Source of the DNA: a bacterium
Lineage (GTDB): Bacteria > Bacillota > Clostridia > Oscillospirales > Ruminococcaceae
Assembly (NCBI GenBank): GCA_004561545.1
Contig: SFVK01000006.1
Coordinates: 71,489-135,488 of the forward strand
Direction of reading: 5' to 3'
Length of the DNA stretch: 64,000 nucleotides
Below, piece by piece: positions 53,440 to 62,695 of this stretch; positions within the stretch are counted from its first letter, which is position 1, and every line of letters starts with the position of its first letter. The notes below the pieces were generated by a model. That model was not told where the DNA came from, ran no database searches, and saw only the letters and a list, made by a program, of their open reading frames with translations. A program made the position numbers and the translations under genes.

Positions 53440-56400
53440 TTAAAACCTCCGTAGTGCGACTGTTTTTACGTTTTCAATGATCTTGTCTATGGTATCAAAG
53501 GAGAGTTTCAAACCACGCTCCTTCTCGTAGTGGTAGAACAAGTCATCGATATCTTGGGAAATACGGTCGTGAATGGTTTTGTTGTTGGTCCAGTCAACCT
53601 GACTGTGAGCTGCGACGATTTGGGTAATTGCAAGGGACATTTCGGCAGCAAAATCAGACGAAACCTCTGCTTCCTGCGCTTCATCGAAGATAGCAGGCAG
53701 GATGCCATAAAAAGCCTGGGCATGTACGTTGTTCTTGATGGACTCCGGGTAGGCAATGGTGCTTTTTCCGGCATGATAATCTTCCATGATGGCGCGCATC
53801 TTTGCCAGATACTCGGCTTCTGTAATAACTTTTTCTTTGTATTGCTTCAACGCGGTTTTGATACGCTTGGAAAAACTGTCATAGTAGGCAGGGTTTTCCT
53901 GATATTTGGCGCTGATGCTTTTGGTCAACTTGCTGGTAATGGCATCTGCTTTGGAACGGGCGGAGCCCAGACTTTCCAGTTCGCGCTCAAAATCATCCTT
54001 GTTCAAGATGTCAATGGGGCTGGTGATCTGTTTGAGACCGGCCACCGAAAGATGTGTATCCAGCAAGTTCTGCATTAAGGGTTCATATTCCCGGTTGTCG
54101 ATGGCATCACAATAGCGGATTTTCACACTGCGGCGCACTTTGGAGAAGAAGGCGAAAGCAGATTGATAGCGCTTCAGCTCTGGTTTTGGGAGCGCTTCAT
54201 AGGCCTGCGCTGCATTTAATACCAAGTTAAGGGCGCGGCCAAAGGCGCATAGACGGTTGTAGAAGGTCTCGCGGCGTTTATCATCTGCCAGTGAAACTTC
54301 CACGGCTTCAGAATCCTGCGGATTCTTCAGGGAAGCAAATAGTTCCATGAGTTGAGTGTAGGCCTCCCGCAGCGACCCGATGGACGACATGACATCCACC
54401 ACAACACCTTTGAGATCGCCACTGTCGAAGTTTTCAAGACCGGCACCGCTGTACAGATCCATAGCGGTATCTAGCTTTTCAATAAGGCCACGATAATCCA
54501 CGATCAAACCGTAGTCTTTTCCTTCACACAAACGGTTGGTGCGGGCAATGGCCTGTAACAGGCCGTGCTCCTTCAACTCCTTATCGATGTACAAAACCTG
54601 GCAGATAGGGGCGTCAAACCCTGTCAGCAATTTGCTGCAGACGATCAGAATGTCGATGTCACCGGCGCAGAACTGGTTCTTCATAGACTCTTCGTAGGTG
54701 TCGGCATCGCCATACCGATTCATCATCTTATTCCAGTAAGCCAGTACTTTGTCGTCGGTACCCTCATCTGCATCGTCGACGCTTTCCCGCATATCCGGCG
54801 GGGAAATCACAACAGCACAGTTCAAATCCCCGAATTGTTCAAAACATTCCAGATAGCGTACAGCGTCCCGCTTATAATTGGTGGCCAGCATGGCTTTGAA
54901 ACCGGTGGCTTTGAAGCCTTCGATGAAGTGGTTGTTGATATCCAACGCGATACGCTTGATACGGGCATTGGTGGAGGTGAGACGGCGGATGCTGCTCCAT
55001 TTACGGGAAAGATCATCCCGCTGGGCTTCGGTAAGTCTCTTAGTAGTCTGTTGGAACCAAAGGTCGATGTTTTCCTCATCCACGTTCTGATCCACAAAAC
55101 GGCCTTCATAGATCAGCGGAACAATCGCACCGTCGTCTACACCGTCCTGAATGGTGTATTTGTGAATCAGTTTTCCAAACTTGGCCACAGTGTTTTTCTC
55201 TTTTTTCATGAGAGGCGTGCCGGTAAAACCGATGTAGCAGGCATTGGGGAAGACCGTGCGCATGCGAGTGGCCAGCAATCCATAGTTGGAACGATGACTT
55301 TCATCCACCAGGAGAAAGACATCCCGGGACAGATTCTTGTGCTCCAGCTTTTCTGCCGTGTTGAACTTGTTGATAATGGTGGTGATCACATCGGCACGGC
55401 CGTCCTGCAACAGGTCCACCAGATTGCGTCCGCTGGTGGCCCGAGCTGGGTTCAGACGGGTGTGCGAGAAGGTAGCGGCAATCTGACGATCCAGCTCTTT
55501 GCGGTCAGTAACGATGATGACCCGGGGATGGCAGGAGGAAAGTTCCATCAACAGATATTTGGCCAGCATAACCATCGTCAGGCTCTTGCCGCTGCCTTGC
55601 GTATGCCAGATGACGCCGCTTTGCCGGTTGCCTTTTTCATCGGGTTGCTGGATAGTTTTGATAATCTCCTGGATGGCAAAATACTGCTGATAGCGGCAGA
55701 TTTTTTTCACGTTGGCATCAAACAGTACAAAGTAGCGGATCAGCTCCATTACACGGGCAGGGGTGAAAAGGGAAATCAGGTTGCGGTCCTGCTCGGTGGG
55801 AATGCGGTCATGGATACACCGGGCGAGGGCGTCTTTCAGGAAGTCAGTATCCTGCTCTTTCCACACGGTCCAGAATTTTTTTGGCGTGCCTGCGGTGGCA
55901 TATTTTACGCTGTTTTTGTTGGTGGCCAGTACAATCTGGGCAAACTTGTACAGCTGGGGAATGTATTCTTTCTGCTGGTTACGGATGTTCTGTTCCACAG
56001 CCTGCTCTACACTGATCTGCGGTGCTTTGCACTCGATGACGGCAAAGGGAATGCCATTGATAAATAGAACCAGATCCGGTCGGGCGTTGTGCAGCTTATC
56101 GCGGCTGTCAACAGCGAATTCTTCGGTTACATGGAACAGATTGTTTTCAGGATGCTCCCAGTCGATATACCGCAGGTTGAAACTGAGTATTTTCCCTTCG
56201 CCCACGGTCTCGGGGTAGCTTTTGCCCAAAAGCAGCGCATCGTAGATCTTTTCGCTGGCGCGCACCAGACCATCTGTGAGAGGCTCGTCCAGATCGTCCA
56301 TGGCGCGTTCAATGTTGGCAGCGGAAAATTCATTCTCCGCACCGGCAAAGGTGTACCGGTTCAGACGGCGCAACTGTCCGCGCAGAATGTCTTTCAGCAG

Positions 56401-56529
56401 CACATGGTACCGGCTGCCGCGCTGCGCGTCGCAGTCCTGCGGCGAAATATAGGTATACCCCATGGACTGCAACAAATCAAGCGCGGGTTGCTGGCTGATA
56501 TTTTTTTCCAGATAGACAGATTGGTCCAT
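53440..56529 (-). CDS. hsdR: Type I restriction enzyme, R subunit
   Basis: A 1029-aa translocase/nuclease. The N-terminal nuclease shows ARPDLVLFINGIPFAVIECK (PD...ExK). The helicase core has Walker A HTQGSGKSLT, DEAD-type box LLVDESHRS, the FTGTPL motif and later ARTNRLCEGKDYG (motif VI-like). Length is normal for HsdR. It needs HsdM and HsdS from the same operon to cut unmodified DNA after translocation. The ATG at 56529 follows AAAGGAG, 12 nt after the possible HEPN-protein gene. Confidence 0.95.
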   Translation of the reverse strand: MDQSVYLEKNISQQPALDLLQSMGYTYISPQDCDAQRGSRYHVLLKDILRGQLRRLNRYTFAGAENEFSAANIERAMDDLDEPLTDGLVRASEKIYDALLLGKSYPETVGEGKILSFNLRYIDWEHPENNLFHVTEEFAVDSRDKLHNARPDLVLFINGIPFAVIECKAPQISVEQAVEQNIRNQQKEYIPQLYKFAQIVLATNKNSVKYATAGTPKKFWTVWKEQDTDFLKDALARCIHDRIPTEQDRNLISLFTPARVMELIRYFVLFDANVKKICRYQQYFAIQEIIKTIQQPDEKGNRQSGVIWHTQGSGKSLTMVMLAKYLLMELSSCHPRVIIVTDRKELDRQIAATFSHTRLNPARATSGRNLVDLLQDGRADVITTIINKFNTAEKLEHKNLSRDVFLLVDESHRSNYGLLATRMRTVFPNACYIGFTGTPLMKKEKNTVAKFGKLIHKYTIQDGVDDGAIVPLIYEGRFVDQNVDEENIDLWFQQTTKRLTEAQRDDLSRKWSSIRRLTSTNARIKRIALDINNHFIEGFKATGFKAMLATNYKRDAVRYLECFEQFGDLNCAVVISPPDMRESVDDADEGTDDKVLAYWNKMMNRYGDADTYEESMKNQFCAGDIDILIVCSKLLTGFDAPICQVLYIDKELKEHGLLQAIARTNRLCEGKDYGLIVDYRGLIEKLDTAMDLYSGAGLENFDSGDLKGVVVDVMSSIGSLREAYTQLMELFASLKNPQDSEAVEVSLADDKRRETFYNRLCAFGRALNLVLNAAQAYEALPKPELKRYQSAFAFFSKVRRSVKIRYCDAIDNREYEPLMQNLLDTHLSVAGLKQITSPIDILNKDDFERELESLGSARSKADAITSKLTKSISAKYQENPAYYDSFSKRIKTALKQYKEKVITEAEYLAKMRAIMEDYHAGKSTIAYPESIKNNVHAQAFYGILPAIFDEAQEAEVSSDFAAEMSLAITQIVAAHSQVDWTNNKTIHDRISQDIDDLFYHYEKERGLKLSFDTIDKIIENVKTVALRRF

Positions 56530-56541
56530 AGGATGACTCCT

Positions 56542-57273
56542 TTATGGCTCTCTAGAAATTGGAATCGTATGACCACAACCATACAGGGGGACGGCATACT
56601 GATAAATTTGCTCGTCTACGGTTTTGAGCAAGTTTACTGCATCGTTATAAATATCACGGTTGAAGTCTGCATTACTCAATTCATTGCCATTGGTAAGGCG
56701 GATATGAACCCGATTTCTCAGATCGATAACATCCTTGATATGCTGAACCTCCTGCGGGTTAAAGTGCAAGAGGTTTAATTCGACAAGCCGGTCCAGCGCG
56801 TTTTTTACATAGTTGCGGTCTCCGTTGCTGAAGTGTAAATGACAGGAATTGGTTTTCCCACATGACTGGGTACAACAACAAACGTTGTTGGCTGCCTCTA
56901 AAATAATGGATTCCATAATAGAAACAATGTTGATAATGGCGAGCTTGTAAAATATGACTTCGACGGAGCCCCAGATATTGATTCTGTTTACAATATAGTT
57001 CATCAAATCGGAAACTTCCAAAGCATAAGTGACGTTGTGGCGTGTTGCCCGTGTAGGAAATATAGAGCTCAGGTGGTAACTGGATTTGAAATGTCGTACA
57101 GTCCGAATGTAGCCTGATGGAAACTGAATCTTTTTTTCGGCGGGCAGGGCGGCGTTTGCGGCTGGCGGGTTCAAACCGGCACTGCGAAGTAAGTTTTCGT
57201 TTTCCGTTAAAAGCGCGGAAATTTTTTGATTGTTTTCGGCAATCTTTTTTTCTATCTCCTTGTTTAATGGCAT
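56542..57273 (-). CDS. Unknown protein between hsdS and hsdR, possible HEPN domain
   Basis: A 243-aa soluble protein. The first 35 residues form a charged coiled coil (EIEKKIAENNQKISALLTEN). The rest is helical with a cluster of cysteines (NNVCCCTQSCGK) and the segment VIDLRNRVHIRL, which resembles the RNxxH-type active site of some HEPN proteins, though the spacing differs from strict Rx4H. It overlaps the hsdS stop by 10 nt and is followed 12 nt later by hsdR, so it is an integral operon member. By analogy with PrrC in EcoprrI it could be a backup RNase toxin silenced by the restriction complex; this is speculation. Confidence 0.55.
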   Translation of the reverse strand: MPLNKEIEKKIAENNQKISALLTENENLLRSAGLNPPAANAALPAEKKIQFPSGYIRTVRHFKSSYHLSSIFPTRATRHNVTYALEVSDLMNYIVNRINIWGSVEVIFYKLAIINIVSIMESIILEAANNVCCCTQSCGKTNSCHLHFSNGDRNYVKNALDRLVELNLLHFNPQEVQHIKDVIDLRNRVHIRLTNGNELSNADFNRDIYNDAVNLLKTVDEQIYQYAVPLYGCGHTIPISREP

Positions 57274-58481
57274 GCTGTAACCCTCACAATCCCTGTCAGC
57301 AGAAGCTGCATCAGGGCTTTTTTCTTTTGCTTTTCCTGTTCGATATCCTGACGAAGCAGGGCAATTTCCCGGTCAGCAGTGGATAGAACTTCGGCGATAG
57401 CATTTTGTTCGTCTAGATCAGGAACAGCAATGGTCAAATAGCTATATTTGGATATCCAATGCCTTTCGTGTTCGCCTACTGTAAAATTAATCAGTTGCAT
57501 TGCTTCGTATGCAAAAATAATATTAAAACCGTCTTTAATAGTTAGAATCTTCATTGCAGAAGATTTCGCTTTAAATGGAAAATCCACATATTTTGAGGCA
57601 GTTGTAAAGTCATCAAATATTATAACTGGTACTTTTGTAAAAATCCCATTGGTTTCATTGGTATAACCTAAAACAAATGTCTTTCCGGCAGTTAATACTG
57701 GGGTTTTATATGCGCTGTCGTAATTGGTCGTTTTAACCAAATAAGGTGTGGGTTGTATATAATTAAAAACATCTCTTAACTCTACTGTTTTCCATCCTTT
57801 AGTAAAGCCACATAAGCGTTTTTTGCCGGTTAAAAGTTGCTGCGCGAGATATTTTTTCTGGCGCTGCTTTTCTGCAAGACGTTTTTCTTTTAGTTCGATG
57901 AGTTTGTCTTGCGCAGTTAGGATAGCGGCAATCCTTTTCTGCTCACCAATAGGGGAAAGTACGATTTTACTTTTTAGAAAACGGTCCTGCCCTAAAGTTC
58001 TGTTGCGTCCGGCACCTCCGGGCGATGCTGCCTCAAGGATATCTGTTCCACGCTTTGTTAAAAAGTAGAAAATGAGATAATCAATATCTACGGTGTTGTT
58101 TAAGGGGCGGTACATCGGAAAGCGATGAGAACCAATCATGCCTATTTCAGCTAAGGTTGTCTTTGCAACTGCTTGTTCCCATGCAAAGACAATATTTAGT
58201 ATAAAACAATTTGGCTCAATCCAAAAAACGGCTTTTTTGCCAAGAGTGCTACCAATTACGGCATCTTTATAAAAGATGCCTTTGCCGTGCGAGCGGATAC
58301 CAATTTGTGTATATAACTCGTTTGGGTTGACATCGACCGGTTTTTCTACGCGCTGAAGGCATTCACCGACAGTATATACATTCCAGTTTGAGGGGAAAAT
58401 CCCAAAACTGCTTTTTTGATATTCCTCCGGAACTTCACCCCGACGGAGTTGCTCTATGCGCTGTTTAATTTCGGGATTCAT
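57264..58481 (-). CDS. hsdS: Type I restriction-modification specificity subunit
   Basis: A 405-aa HsdS with two target-recognition domains and two conserved helices. The first helix reads IGEQKRIAAILTAQDKLIELKEKRL and the second LDEQNAIAEVLSTADREIALLRQDI. Each half recognises one part of a split DNA site. The two recognition domains are more A+T-rich than the helices, as is usual for exchanged specificity segments. It starts after AGGAGG, 10 nt behind the membrane-protein gene. A second, half-size S-like gene opens the operon. Confidence 0.93.
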   Translation of the reverse strand: MNPEIKQRIEQLRRGEVPEEYQKSSFGIFPSNWNVYTVGECLQRVEKPVDVNPNELYTQIGIRSHGKGIFYKDAVIGSTLGKKAVFWIEPNCFILNIVFAWEQAVAKTTLAEIGMIGSHRFPMYRPLNNTVDIDYLIFYFLTKRGTDILEAASPGGAGRNRTLGQDRFLKSKIVLSPIGEQKRIAAILTAQDKLIELKEKRLAEKQRQKKYLAQQLLTGKKRLCGFTKGWKTVELRDVFNYIQPTPYLVKTTNYDSAYKTPVLTAGKTFVLGYTNETNGIFTKVPVIIFDDFTTASKYVDFPFKAKSSAMKILTIKDGFNIIFAYEAMQLINFTVGEHERHWISKYSYLTIAVPDLDEQNAIAEVLSTADREIALLRQDIEQEKQKKKALMQLLLTGIVRVTACH

Positions 58482-58491
58482 ATGCTACCTC

Positions 58492-59208
58492 CTATTGGAT
58501 ATAACCTAAGGCAAAGAATATTAGGTCAATTACCAGTGGAATGAAAATTCCAAAACAGTGTCTTATTTTCAGGCTCTTGCTCAAATAGGAGGGGCCGAAA
58601 GCGAACTCAACATTGGGATATGCTTTTTCTATCAGGCTGAGAAGCCAAAGGTTTACTGACACCAGTATCATACAACACAGGCCAACGATTACGGCTGATT
58701 GAAGATTTGTAAAGGCACTGGGAAATATTCTTTCTAAAGAAAATGAAAATAACAAACTTTCACAAAAACCAAGAAGCATTGAACAAAGATTTTTTATTGG
58801 AAAAGTGATATTGATTTTTTGCTTTTCCATTTCATTTATTATGGTTGACATCTCGTTACAGATGGAATTATACCAATCTCTGTCTGTGCTACTAATTTCA
58901 ACAGTGCTCTCGTTGGGATAAAGGAGTGAATTATATATTCGTACTTCGATTTTGCGGTCATACCCCTTTGATTTATAGGTAAACCAAAGGCGCTGACTTT
59001 GCCTTTTCCTGAATTCATCACTTGCCAATATTGCTACGCTATCATTGCCAGTGATACTGCTTTGATCCTCAAATAGAATTTCGTATTCCTCCGTATAATC
59101 ACCGGTGCGAAACTGTGAGTGAAGCAGGTGTGCTATACGAAGAACATCATCTTCTTTTATGATCTTCCCTTTGATAGTCAGCGTTTTCTTATACTCGATG
59201 TTCCCCAT
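58492..59208 (-). CDS. Unknown membrane protein within the type I RM operon
   Basis: A 238-aa protein with a soluble N-terminal part (about 1-135, mostly beta and charged: LTIKGKIIKEDDVLRIAHLL, DRKIEVRIYNSLLY) and three likely membrane helices toward the C-terminus (LCSMLLGFCESLLFSF, SAVIVGLCCMILVSVNLWLL, IFIPLVIDLIFFALGYI). I do not recognise the family. A membrane protein in a type I operon is unusual. It could be a membrane-damaging effector or a passenger. It lies 23 nt after rhuM and 10 nt before hsdS. Confidence 0.6.
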   Translation of the reverse strand: MGNIEYKKTLTIKGKIIKEDDVLRIAHLLHSQFRTGDYTEEYEILFEDQSSITGNDSVAILASDEFRKRQSQRLWFTYKSKGYDRKIEVRIYNSLLYPNESTVEISSTDRDWYNSICNEMSTIINEMEKQKINITFPIKNLCSMLLGFCESLLFSFSLERIFPSAFTNLQSAVIVGLCCMILVSVNLWLLSLIEKAYPNVEFAFGPSYLSKSLKIRHCFGIFIPLVIDLIFFALGYIQ

Positions 59209-59231
59209 GTGTATTATTCCTTAGTTTACGT

Positions 59232-60242
59232 TCACGGTTTGAGACGTTTCACATCTGCAGTCAGTTTGTCTACATCGCCCTGGACTTCGAGTTTGCGGCG
59301 ATGCGCATCGTACTGTTCATATTGTGTTAGAGCCAGCTTTTCGGCAACTTCCCGTTTGACGGTACCGAAGTTCTCCAGGACATCCCGGCCATTGAAACGA
59401 AGAAAATCACCCAACTTATTTTCCCAGTCGGCCATGTGCATGGGATGGCGGCCTTTTGCCTGCAGTTCCGCGTAGTCCAGGTACATATTGACAATGAGGT
59501 TCAGCGTGCTGATTTCCTCCTGTGTCATGTAGTTCTTCGCTACGGTGACGTCACCACGGCGGACTTTGGCTCCTTTGAAATTGGTAAGGCCCATATTGTC
59601 CTTGGAGGCATCCGCCCGGGCAGCGATGATCTCCGGTGCCGTATGACCGGTGGCTGCGTATTCCAGCTTGTTCTGCACCGATTTGAAGAAATTTTGGGCG
59701 ATTGGGCTTTTGCTGTCGTAGTCGACAGAGAGAGCGAAGATTTCCTTGACTTTCTGGTAAACGCGCTTTTCGCTGGCTCGGATGTCCCGAATGCGTTCCA
59801 GCAATTCGTCGAAGTAATCTGCGCCGAACTCCTTGGGATTGCGCAGGCGATCGTCGTTCAGGACAAAGCCCTTCTTCATGTATTCGGTTAGAATCCCACT
59901 GGCCCACCGGCGGAAATGCATACCGACATTGCTGCGCACGCGATAACCAACTGCAAGAATCATGTCGAGATTATAGTAATCGAGCTCGCGGCTTACCTGC
60001 CGGTTTCCTTCAATTTGAACTGTTCGGAATTTCCGAACAGTTGCCGCGGGGTCAAGTTCTCCATCCTTGAAAATGTTGCTTATGTGCTCACTAATAGATG
60101 ACTTGGCTACTTGATAGAGATCGCACATGGATTTTTGCGTCATCCAGATGGTGTCCTCCTCAAAGTAGACATCGATCTTGGTGTCACCTTTTTCGTTCTG
60201 ATAAATCAGGATTTTGCCGGTGTTTTCCAACTCGTTGCTCAT
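59232..60242 (-). CDS. rhuM: RhuM-family protein
   Basis: A 336-aa protein of the RhuM family (virulence RhuM, first noted in Salmonella islands), function unknown. A start typical of the family is visible: ILIYQNEKGDTKIDVYFEEDTIWMTQ, then a helix-turn-helix-like DLYQVAKSSISEHISNIFKDGEL and the ELDYYNLDMILAVGYRVRS block. RhuM genes are often found inside type I restriction operons. Its ATG overlaps the hsdM stop as ATGA. Confidence 0.88.
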   Translation of the reverse strand: MSNELENTGKILIYQNEKGDTKIDVYFEEDTIWMTQKSMCDLYQVAKSSISEHISNIFKDGELDPAATVRKFRTVQIEGNRQVSRELDYYNLDMILAVGYRVRSNVGMHFRRWASGILTEYMKKGFVLNDDRLRNPKEFGADYFDELLERIRDIRASEKRVYQKVKEIFALSVDYDSKSPIAQNFFKSVQNKLEYAATGHTAPEIIAARADASKDNMGLTNFKGAKVRRGDVTVAKNYMTQEEISTLNLIVNMYLDYAELQAKGRHPMHMADWENKLGDFLRFNGRDVLENFGTVKREVAEKLALTQYEQYDAHRRKLEVQGDVDKLTADVKRLKP

Positions 60243-61768
60243 AACCCCAGTTCCTCCAGATACTGTTTCATCTGTGCCTGCACCTGCGCCAGTTCCGCTT
60301 CGATATTGGCAATGTTGCGCTGCACCTCGTCGATGTCAACCAGTTCTTCCTCTTCAAAGGTATCCACATAGCGGGGAATATTCAGATTGAAGTCGTTCTC
60401 CCGGATTTCATCCAAAGAGGCAAGGTAACTGTATTTGTCCACGGTCTCCCGCTTCTCGAAGGTGGAGACAATCCGGGCAATGTCGGTGTCGCGCAGAATA
60501 TTCTGGTTCTTGCCCTTCTCAAAATTGCCCTCCCCGGAAGCATCAATAAACAGCACATCCCGCTGCGGACGGTTTTTCTTGAACACCAGAATGCAGGCTG
60601 GAATGCCGGTACCATAAAACAGATTGGCGGGCAGTCCAATCACGGCATCCAAAAGATTCATTTCCACCAGCTGGCGGCGAATTTTCCCTTCGCTGGCACC
60701 ACGGAAGAGGACGCCGTGGGGCAGCACGATGGCCATACGGCCATTTTCTGCATCCAGGCTGGCCAGCATATGCAGCACAAACGCGTAATCACCCTTGGAA
60801 GTAGGAGGAACACCCCAATCAAACCGGTGGTAAGGGTCCAGCTCGGCTGTCATTTTTTTCTTGCCTTTGCTGTCCGCCTCCACATCCGTCAGAAAGCCGC
60901 TGTCCCACTTGTCCAGGCTGAAGGGCGGATTCGCAACCATAACCTGGAACTTCATCAACTTGTCATCTTCGATGTTCTGCGGGTTGGATAGGGTGTCCCC
61001 TTGCCAGATGCGGGCGTCATCCACCCCGTGCAGGAACATATTCATCGTGCACAAAGCCCAGGTCTGAGCGTTGAGTTCCTGGCCGTAGATGGCGACCTTG
61101 CCGCTGGGCACCTTTTTATAGGCTTTCAGCAACAGGCCGCCGCTGCCGCAGGTGGGGTCGTAGATACGGTCATTCTCTTTGGGCTTCACCAGGGAAGCCA
61201 CCAGTTCGGATACCTGGCTGGGAGTGAAGAACTCACCACCCTTTTTGCCGGCGTCCGACGCGAACATGGCGATCATATACTCATAGGCGTCGCCGATGAT
61301 GTCAGCGGAGCCCAACTGGCTGGGACGAAGATCCAGCTTGTGGAAATCTTCCAGCAGATTGCGGAGCGTGGCGTTTTTCTCCTTCACTTCCCCGAAATCC
61401 ACTTGGGAATTGAAGTCAATGGCCCGGAACACGTTGCGCAGCTTTCCGCTGTTGTGCTCTTCAATGCGGGACAGTGCTACATTGATCATCTGGCCAATCT
61501 GCGACTCACTGCGGTGATCGTACAGATAATCAAAGGTGGACTCTTCATCCATGGCAAAGCGCTCACGGCTCATGGCGCGCTCCACACGGCGCATATCACC
61601 CTCATACTGTTGGATGTACTCCTGGCGTTTCTCCTTGGAAACGTCGCTGAGATATTTTACAAACAGCATGGACAGAATGTAGTCCTTGTACCGGGAACTG
61701 TCGATTTTGCCACGGAAGCTGTCGCAGGCGCTCCACAAAACTTGTTCAATGTCGTTTCGGGTTGTCAT
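60239..61768 (-). CDS. hsdM: Type I restriction-modification methyltransferase subunit
   Basis: A 509-aa N6-adenine methyltransferase. An N-terminal helical domain (VLWSACDSFRGKIDSSRYKDYIL) is followed by the AdoMet motif I DPTCGSGGLLL and the catalytic motif IV NPPFSLDKW. The FFTPSQVSELVASLV helix is typical of HsdM. It overlaps the half-S gene upstream and rhuM downstream by 4 nt each. Confidence 0.96.
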   Translation of the reverse strand: MTTRNDIEQVLWSACDSFRGKIDSSRYKDYILSMLFVKYLSDVSKEKRQEYIQQYEGDMRRVERAMSRERFAMDEESTFDYLYDHRSESQIGQMINVALSRIEEHNSGKLRNVFRAIDFNSQVDFGEVKEKNATLRNLLEDFHKLDLRPSQLGSADIIGDAYEYMIAMFASDAGKKGGEFFTPSQVSELVASLVKPKENDRIYDPTCGSGGLLLKAYKKVPSGKVAIYGQELNAQTWALCTMNMFLHGVDDARIWQGDTLSNPQNIEDDKLMKFQVMVANPPFSLDKWDSGFLTDVEADSKGKKKMTAELDPYHRFDWGVPPTSKGDYAFVLHMLASLDAENGRMAIVLPHGVLFRGASEGKIRRQLVEMNLLDAVIGLPANLFYGTGIPACILVFKKNRPQRDVLFIDASGEGNFEKGKNQNILRDTDIARIVSTFEKRETVDKYSYLASLDEIRENDFNLNIPRYVDTFEEEELVDIDEVQRNIANIEAELAQVQAQMKQYLEELGL

Positions 61769-62355
61769 ACAGAAGTACCTCGTTTCATAGATGAATCTTC
61801 CCGCGCAAGAATCGCGGCGTAGTATTTTTCTTTTTCCTCTGCCAGTTGATGCAGCAAGGCCGTTTCGCGCCGGGCCAGTTTGTGAATTTGTCCGATTCGT
61901 TCCTGCTGAGCAATCGAAGGAACATGAAATTGGAACTGCGTGAAGAAAGAGGCTTTCACGGCGCTGAGTACATTACTCGTAGTGCTTGTATAGATCCGAC
62001 GCTTAACAGCCGGGGTATTCAGCAACCAAAAGAGGTAGTCCGGCAACAGAGTGTTGCTTTCCGTTCGGATGATCATGAAATTGGAGGAGACCACCAGACC
62101 GGTGGTTGTGGAATCAATGAGTGCGGCAGTGTATGGTGTGGTCAAGCGGACGATAATGTCGCCGGGCTGGGTCAGATATTCCGTCTTGAGAGGCTCCGAC
62201 GCATGAAACACGCTGAGGTCCTCCTGGGCGATACTGCCATCGGGGTGAATGGAACGAAGTGTAAGAAGGTTATAGCAGTACGGTGTGGGCTCTCGGGACT
62301 CTTTGCGCGCTAGCACAAGCCCGCTTCGTACGGAAGCAAGTTCCTCTAAATGCAT
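61765..62355 (-). CDS. Half-size specificity-subunit-like protein, first gene of the RM operon
   Basis: A 196-aa protein with one target-recognition-like domain and one C-terminal conserved helix (IAQQERIGQIHKLARRETALLHQLAEE). It is thus half of a normal HsdS. Proteins of this form can dimerise to act as a full S subunit, or lend a second specificity. Together with the full hsdS downstream, the operon has three recognition domains for one HsdM. Its stop overlaps the hsdM start as ATGA. It starts after AGAGGTGA. Confidence 0.8.
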   Translation of the reverse strand: MHLEELASVRSGLVLARKESREPTPYCYNLLTLRSIHPDGSIAQEDLSVFHASEPLKTEYLTQPGDIIVRLTTPYTAALIDSTTTGLVVSSNFMIIRTESNTLLPDYLFWLLNTPAVKRRIYTSTTSNVLSAVKASFFTQFQFHVPSIAQQERIGQIHKLARRETALLHQLAEEKEKYYAAILAREDSSMKRGTSV

Positions 62356-62425
62356 AGGCTCACCTCTGAAATGTCATGAAGTAAAAATAACGCGTACAGA
62401 GAACAACTCAACCTCTGCACTCAAG

Positions 62426-62454
62426 AGTATAAAGGGTGGGACAGGGGTTGTCAA
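62426..62454 (-). promoter_or_regulatory. Promoter of the type I RM operon
   Basis: On the minus strand TTGACA, a 17-nt spacer and TATACT, about 70 nt upstream of the half-S gene. It is a near-consensus strong promoter. Confidence 0.88.
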
Positions 62455-62637
62455 GGAAAATTGTGTCATGGATTAAAAATAACGAAAGGAACCTAAACAA
62501 ATCGCACCTATATATCAAGAGGGAAGATAGGATGAGAGCTTCTGAATATAGATATGTGCATCGTTTTGAGTGTGTGAAGGGGGGACAACAGAAAGCGCGC
62601 ATCACTTCTGTTGGATGGAACTTGAATAAAGATAAAG

Positions 62638-62665
62638 AAGCACCTCTACAGTGTGGAGGCGCCCC
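62638..62665 (-). terminator. Weak terminator after the right-end excisionase-like gene
   Basis: GCGCCTC/GAGGTGC (one G-U pair) with a loop of about 10 nt, followed by TTCTTTAT on the minus strand. The remainder of 62455-62695 has no recognisable gene. Confidence 0.45.
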
Positions 62666-62695
62666 TTTGGAAAATACGAGATTTTTCGGTATCAG

